Shown piece by piece: positions 60,393 to 64,000 of a stretch of DNA of 64,000 bases; the stretch's first letter is position 1, and each line of letters opens with the position of its first letter. The DNA is from Thermodesulfobacteriota bacterium (GTDB taxonomy: Bacteria > Desulfobacterota_D > UBA1144 > Nemesobacterales > UBA2774): assembly GCA_035325995.1 (NCBI GenBank), contig DAOKYU010000006.1, forward strand, positions 143,737 through 207,736, given 5' to 3'. The position numbers were made by a program, and so were the translations under genes. The notes under the pieces are model-generated. The model did no database searches. It was not told the DNA's origin and was given only the letters and a program-made list of their open reading frames with translations.

Positions 60393-60500
60393 GAAGATGA
60401 GATCCTGAATGTTTTGGTTTGTGTCACTATGGAGCAGTACCAGACAGACTTTCGTGCAGTCTGCCGAGGGCTCTCGATTCCTCGCCCCGCCCTCTATTAT
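60393..60500. repeat. Degenerate repeat remnant
   Basis: GATGAGATCCTGAAT, ATGGAGCAGTACCAGA and TCGATTCCTCGCC are imperfect pieces of modules seen in clusters 4 and 6 (for example TATGGAGCAATACTGAAT at about 58840). It sits where the toxin gene would be expected after the Phd-type gene. Confidence 0.45.
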
Positions 60501-60557
60501 TCCGCCTTGCGGCCATTTAATCTATTGCGTATCAAACCTGTTTCAAGGAGGCCTTTC

Positions 60558-60869
60558 ATGCGATTCATGTTCAAAGTAAATATTTCGGTCGAAGCCGGCA
60601 ACGAGGCCGCCAGGAGGGGCGAGCTGGGCCCGAAGATACAGGCCATAATCGAAGAGCAGAAGCCGGAATCGATATACTTCCTCGCCGACAACGGCGAGAG
60701 AACCGCCGTATTCGTCGTAGAGATGAACGACGCTTCGGACATTCCGAGAATAGGCGAGCCGTGGTTCCTCGCGTTCGATGCCGCTCTCGAGGTTCAGCCC
60801 GTCATGACGCCCGCCGACCTTGCCAAGGCCGCGCCGCACATAGACGCCGCCGTAAAAAAACACGGGTGA
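60558..60869 (+). CDS. Conserved small protein of unknown function
   Basis: 103 residues, cytoplasmic. FMFKVNISVEAGNEAARRGELG, then IQAIIEEQKPESIYFLADNGERTAVFVVEMNDASDIP and PWFLAFDAALEVQPVM form a ferredoxin-like alpha-beta domain. Similar proteins of about 100 residues are widespread in bacteria and have no assigned role. AAGGAGGCCTTTC precedes ATG 60558; upstream in-frame residues come from the repeat remnant and are excluded. Confidence 0.82.
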   Translation: MRFMFKVNISVEAGNEAARRGELGPKIQAIIEEQKPESIYFLADNGERTAVFVVEMNDASDIPRIGEPWFLAFDAALEVQPVMTPADLAKAAPHIDAAVKKHG

Positions 60870-60971
60870 CGGAATCCCGGCGGTTTAATATGCACTGAAA
60901 CAGGCGAGGCGCGGCGGTCATCCCCGCGCTTCGCTTTGTATAACCCCCCTTCCGGTATATCCTGATATATC

Positions 60972-61436
60972 ATGGTTTCCCTTTACGTGCTCGTTATCGC
61001 GACCGCCGCGTTCAGGATTGCGGGTATTCTCGGCATAAAGATATTCCGCGGCTTCTCCGACTGCCTCCGCTACGGGTTCGCCGTAATGTTCGTCTTCACC
61101 GGGGTCTCGCACTTTACTACGCTCAAGGACGACTTCGTCCGCATGATACCGTTCGAGTTTTTCAGGAACGACGCGACTGTATACGCCACCGGGGCAATCG
61201 AGATCGCGGGCGCGCTCTGGCTCGCGTCGGGAAGACGCGTCGGTACGATCTGCGTCCTGTTTATCGTCTTCCTGGCCGCAGTCCTGCCGGCCAACATTTA
61301 CGCGTCGGTCAACGACATCACGCTCGGCGGGAGGCCGCCCACCGAGCTCCACCTGAGGGTGATGGCCCAGGTCCTGTACATGGTGCTCCTGGCGTTCGTC
61401 GGGTTCGCGGGCATGCACCGGAGCCGCGGCGGGTAG
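60972..61436 (+). CDS. DoxX-family membrane protein
   Basis: 154 residues, four membrane helices (about 1-20, 33-50, 70-105 in two parts, 125-147). Conserved DoxX features are FTGVSHFTTLKDDFVRMIP near helix 2 and GAIEIAGALWLASGR at helix 3. The family includes subunits of thiosulfate:quinone oxidoreductase and many membrane proteins without known function. GATATATC overlaps the region before the ATG and no Shine-Dalgarno is seen. Confidence 0.85.
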   Translation: MVSLYVLVIATAAFRIAGILGIKIFRGFSDCLRYGFAVMFVFTGVSHFTTLKDDFVRMIPFEFFRNDATVYATGAIEIAGALWLASGRRVGTICVLFIVFLAAVLPANIYASVNDITLGGRPPTELHLRVMAQVLYMVLLAFVGFAGMHRSRGG

Positions 61437-61491
61437 GCGGATGCCGGGGCTGGGTCACGGGCCTCGCCACGAGCCCCATGACGGCCGCGCC

Positions 61492-61520
61492 TTGCAGTAG
61501 TTACAATATGCAACTATACT
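61492..61520 (+). promoter_or_regulatory. Promoter with embedded operator for the toxin-antitoxin pair
   Basis: TTGCAG (61492-61497), 17 bases, TATACT (61515-61520). The inverted repeat TAGTT-x-CA...TG-x-AACTA (61498-61516) fills the spacer. The ATG at 61527 is six bases after the -10 box, so the message is leaderless. Confidence 0.7.
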
Positions 61521-61526
61521 ATATTC

Positions 61527-61814
61527 ATGGCTAATATAACCATCAGGAATATATCCCAGTCCGTATTCGACAAGCTTAAGCTCATATCCCGAAGGGAAAA
61601 AAGAAGCCTCAATAACGAAATACTCCGCGTCATCGAGCTCGGCTTGTCGAAGATCGAGACGGATACCGGCACGGTTTCGAGCCCGATAAGCAAGGAAACC
61701 CAGCTTGCCCTGTGGAGAGATTTGTCGGGAAAATGGAGCGACAGACGAAGCGCCAAAACCATAATCAAGGAAATTTACGAGGCGAGAACGCCCGGACGAG
61801 AAGTTGAATTATGA
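61527..61814 (+). CDS. Ribbon-helix-helix antitoxin (FitA-like)
   Basis: 95 residues. N-terminal RHH domain: NITIRNISQSVFDKLKLIS (beta strand and helix A), RSLNNEILRVIELG (helix B). The C-terminal tail (about 60-95, LSGKWSDRRSAKTIIKEIYE) matches the toxin-binding segment of FitA/VapB antitoxins. Its stop overlaps the start of the PIN toxin gene (ATGA), a typical coupling. It represses its own promoter through the palindrome in the -35/-10 spacer, by inference. Confidence 0.92.
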   Translation: MANITIRNISQSVFDKLKLISRREKRSLNNEILRVIELGLSKIETDTGTVSSPISKETQLALWRDLSGKWSDRRSAKTIIKEIYEARTPGREVEL

Positions 61815-62203
61815 TACTTCTCGATACCGATATCTGCATAGAGCTCCTCCGCGGCAACAAGAAAATCATGGAGCGCCGCAACGAATACGACGCCGGGACA
61901 GGAATAAGCTTCATGACTGTAGCCGAGCTTTACTACGGGGCTGAGTCTTCATCCAGAAAGGCCGAGAACACGAGCCTGATACAGCAGTTCTTCCTCACCG
62001 TCACCGTCATTCACACCGATTACGACATACTCAGAAGGTTCGGTATTCTCAAGGCGGCGCTTAAAAAGGAATCCACGCTCCTCCCCGACGCTGACCTGCT
62101 CATTGCGGCGACTGCGCTCTCCAAAGCAGAGATGCTGATAACAGGGAACATGAAGCACTTCAAAAGAATCCCCGGACTCGTTATCGAAAACTGGACGTCT
62201 TGA
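61811..62203 (+). CDS. PIN-domain toxin (VapC/FitB-like)
   Basis: 130 residues. Acidic active-site residues are in place: LLDTDICIELLRG (first Asp), VAELYYGAE (Glu), LLPDADLLIAATAL (Asp pair) and the end helix region TGNMKHFKRIPGL. Members are Mg-dependent RNases, often cutting initiator tRNA or rRNA. The RHH antitoxin gene is immediately upstream and overlaps by four bases. All motifs are intact, so the pair should be functional. Confidence 0.93.
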   Translation: MILLDTDICIELLRGNKKIMERRNEYDAGTGISFMTVAELYYGAESSSRKAENTSLIQQFFLTVTVIHTDYDILRRFGILKAALKKESTLLPDADLLIAATALSKAEMLITGNMKHFKRIPGLVIENWTS

Positions 62204-62330
62204 ACGATCTAACCTGCAGGAAAAGGGTCCACTCCATCGGCCATTCGAACAGGGTGTTCATCTCTGCGGCGGGGACGAAACGGAAGTCCATTCCGCCCTG
62301 CCGCTTCTTTGATATTACGCCGCAGGGAGA

Positions 62331-62975
62331 TTACTTCGAGGGCGGCGGGGCCGAGCCCCCGCTCGGGGCCGGGGGAGTGTAGCCGCAGACGAAGTTGGCT
62401 ATGTATTCGCTCACGGTGCCGCCGGGGATCGGGCTCCTCGGCGTCTCGATGCTCTCGTTGTAAACCATGCGGCCGAGGGCGTCGTAGAACTTCGACGCGC
62501 TGTACATGTAGGTCCTCTTCTCGCAGTTTATGGCCGACGCGATCCTGACCTCCCTGTACGTGAGGCCGTCCGAATCCTTCTGGTCCTCGGGGAACACGAG
62601 CTTGCTCCACGACATAACCTCTCCGTCTACCGTTTGAATGGTGGACGTATCGATGTAGACGGTGTAGTGCCTGGTGTCGCCGTTTACTTCCGTCACGAGA
62701 AACCACGACTCGTCGGGGGACGTGGACACCGGCCCTTCCTGCCCCGAAGGCCCGGAGGACGCCGCGCCGTCGGCATCCGAGGACCCGGCGCTTGCGGTAG
62801 CGCCCGTGGAGCCGCTCGGCGCAGAGTCGGCGTATCCGCTGCCTGCGCACGAGAGCAGCACGACGTTCAGCATCGCGAAGACGGCCGCCGCCGCGAGCAC
62901 AAACATACGCCGTGCAGCCCGGGGAAATGCATGTACTTTCGGATGGAGCGTCGCCGTCGGGCTGTTCGTTTTCAT
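62331..62975 (-). CDS. Lipoprotein with surface-adhesin-E-like domain
   Basis: 214 residues. Signal segment LAAAAVFAMLNVVLLSCAG (lipobox at LLSC), then a Ser/Gly/Ala-rich linker (about 45-85), and from about 90 a domain WFLVTEVNGDTRHYTVYIDT, IQTVDGEVMSWSKLVF, YREVRIASAINCEKRTYMY and SEYIANFVCGY. The order (Y-D-T-I, W, C at INCEKR, terminal C) fits the surface-adhesin E / CNP1-like family; the two cysteines likely bond. ATG 62975 with GAGGAAT upstream is used; an earlier start adds 28 residues without a ribosome site. A Pro/Ser tail ends the protein. Confidence 0.8.
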   Translation of the reverse strand: MKTNSPTATLHPKVHAFPRAARRMFVLAAAAVFAMLNVVLLSCAGSGYADSAPSGSTGATASAGSSDADGAASSGPSGQEGPVSTSPDESWFLVTEVNGDTRHYTVYIDTSTIQTVDGEVMSWSKLVFPEDQKDSDGLTYREVRIASAINCEKRTYMYSASKFYDALGRMVYNESIETPRSPIPGGTVSEYIANFVCGYTPPAPSGGSAPPPSK

Positions 62976-63063
62976 TGTGATTCCTCGGGAGCGGGTTTGT
63001 ACCGGGCGGTGCGGCTCTGCCGGCCGCCCGGGGATGATTGCGGGGTGCTCGGAAGGCACGGGG

Positions 63064-63690
63064 CTATTCGCCCGTGCTCTTATCTTCGCCGGACGCGTCC
63101 GCGCCGGTCTCGGCCTTTTCCGCGTCGGCAGCGTTTTTCTTGACGGCTTCGACGTCGAGCTCGTCGGCCCTGTTTAAATCTCCGCGCTGTCTCGTCTGTA
63201 TGAGATCGTTCGAAAGCGCGAAGCGCGGATCGCTCACCTTGGCGTAATTTTCCTCGCCGATGATATCGCGAAGCGAAGCGAGCGCGGTGACGTAGCTGTC
63301 GGCGAGGCCGGCCTCGAGGTCCTGTAGCTTTTTAAACTGCTTCTTCACGGCGGCGGGGTCGAAAGAGGGCTTGCCGACGGCATCGAACGCCTCCTTCTCG
63401 ACATCCCTCGCCTCGTTTTCGTCGCGGGCCATTTTAACCACGTATTCCTTACGGAGGGCCTGCACCTTGTCCTTCTGCTCGGGGGTGAGCTCGAGCCGCC
63501 CGGTCGCGCTTATCGTCCTGTTGAGCCGCGTGCTGAACCTTCCGAGGCTGCCCACCTTCTGTGACGAAATAGTGCTTACGCGCTTTATTTTGTTCGGCAT
63601 CGGCTTATTGGGCGCCGGTTTATCCGTCGCTCCTTCGGCGACGTAAACCGAGGATAACAATATGATTATTGCAGCGACTGCTAATTTCAT
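63064..63690 (-). CDS. Spy/CpxP-like periplasmic protein
   Basis: 208 residues: a signal peptide (about 1-20, YVAEGA), a basic stretch (KPAPNKPMPNKIKR), then helices with the LTxxQ-type motif LELTPEQKDKVQALRKEY and a second helical part (FKKLQDLEAGLADSYVTAL) ending in a charged Ala/Glu/Lys tail (VEAVKKNAADAEKAETGAD). Similar to Spy/CpxP and heavy-metal sensor relatives that act as periplasmic chaperones or stress sensors, though longer at the C-terminus. GGAGGTCAGTATTT precedes the ATG. It lies 88 bases upstream of the adhesin-E-like gene on the same strand. Confidence 0.8.
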   Translation of the reverse strand: MKLAVAAIIILLSSVYVAEGATDKPAPNKPMPNKIKRVSTISSQKVGSLGRFSTRLNRTISATGRLELTPEQKDKVQALRKEYVVKMARDENEARDVEKEAFDAVGKPSFDPAAVKKQFKKLQDLEAGLADSYVTALASLRDIIGEENYAKVSDPRFALSNDLIQTRQRGDLNRADELDVEAVKKNAADAEKAETGADASGEDKSTGE

Positions 63691-63775
63691 AAATACTGAC
63701 CTCCGGCTTCTTTAGCTGGAAATAGTTTAACCAATTTCTCGCACGATTTCGCCATGCTTTCAGACGGGAGCGCGC

Positions 63776-64000
63776 CACGCGCGGCGAACCGTGTCCGCAG
63801 ACAATCGAAATAGCAGCATTACGCTATTGCCACCAGCCGTGCTTCAGATGCTTCTAACCTCCGAAGGTGCTACGTCGAAAGTCCCTTAATATTGCAAGCC
63901 GTGCGAACGGCGCAGCAATACCCCTCCGGGCCGGCGGGCCACGCCCGCAGGAATTCGAAGTAGCAAGGTCGTTGTAATTTTCTTCGGACGCGCTTTAAGT
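63776..64000. repeat. Composite intergenic repeat cluster 7, cut by the window edge
   Basis: Contains GCGAACCGTGTCCGC with GACAATCGAAAT (about 63787), a CGTGCTTCAGATGCTTCT module, GGTGCTACGTCGAAAG (about 63866), the ATTGCAAGCCG...GCAGCAAT hairpin (63889-63930) and GGCGGGCCACGCCCGC (about 63934-63950) followed by TTCGAAGTAGCAAG. It probably continues beyond the window. Confidence 0.7.

Noticed and set aside
1..64000. tRNA and rRNA genes
   Set aside because: I looked for the GTTCGAATC-type T-loop with paired arms and for rRNA core sequences and found none.

Overview
The window is GC-rich chromosomal DNA (roughly 60% by eye) from a Gram-negative bacterium. Signs of a cell envelope with an outer membrane are lipoproteins with lipoboxes, a Spy/CpxP-like periplasmic protein, a surface-adhesin-E-like lipoprotein and three proteins with an IPTL-CTERM sorting tail, a signal that usually goes with exosortase H. 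Two good sigma-54 (-24/-12) promoters and heavy use of ATA and AGG codons fit a Desulfobacterota- or Dadabacteria-like environmental lineage, but that placement is a guess. I see no rRNA, tRNA, CRISPR array, prophage or transposase.

Layout. 1-12.3 kb: glutamate dehydrogenase (5' cut by the window edge), an IPTL-CTERM protein that has lost its stop codon, a small acidic secreted protein with a paralogue at 5.3 kb (the second behind a sigma-54 promoter), a ClC channel, a YadG/YadH-type ABC exporter, an AhpD-like protein, a cupin, a Cys-rich lipoprotein and a diguanylate cyclase. 12.3-24.7 kb: a large PAS/GAF hybrid histidine kinase, PEP carboxylase with an antitoxin-like regulator, a GNAT-nitrilase fusion, an LCAT-like hydrolase and an orphan NadS-like regulator. 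24.7-32.3 kb: a Fur-box-controlled DUF3793 gene facing a 2[4Fe-4S] ferredoxin, a GntR regulator plus Fsr-like MFS pump with matching operators, a universal stress protein, a GNAT enzyme with a 3' frameshift (and a decayed partial copy 3 kb away), an MBL protein, an ACR3/BASS transporter and a sigma-54-driven 64-residue zinc-ribbon protein. 32.4-42.3 kb: pyruvate kinase, a Fic protein with a repeated operator, MscS, a DUF6766 protein, MarR, a 766-base gap with a strong promoter, and a second GAF hybrid kinase paralogous to the first. 43-57 kb: a secreted unknown, a ViaA-like VWA protein divergent from a YajR-like MFS, a DUF1059 protein, two paralogous IPTL-CTERM proteins, an RpoD-family sigma factor, an AbiE-like HTH/nucleotidyltransferase pair with a frameshifted nucleotidyltransferase, photolyase, an unknown gene and a frameshifted YbgA-like gene. 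57-64 kb: a lipoprotein with a 36-residue membrane microprotein, TrpS, an orphan Phd antitoxin with a four-site operator, DoxX, a FitAB-like toxin-antitoxin pair and two envelope proteins.

Between these genes lie at least six clusters (about 7.6, 15.9, 19.8, 42.3, 58 and 63.8 kb, with smaller pieces at 47.4 and 60.4 kb) of a mosaic intergenic repeat family built from short palindromic modules. Together they take up about 4 kb.

How the parts work together: the housekeeping content (GDH, PEP carboxylase, pyruvate kinase, TrpS) is ordinary. The accessory content is mostly regulatory or stress-related: two GAF hybrid kinases, a GGDEF protein, an alternative sigma factor, Usp, Fic, several antitoxin-like repressors and efflux pumps. 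Several regulators have their -10 box immediately before the start codon, with a palindrome in or next to the promoter. This suggests short or absent leaders and autoregulation. Four genes carry single-base lesions: three frameshifts and one stop loss.
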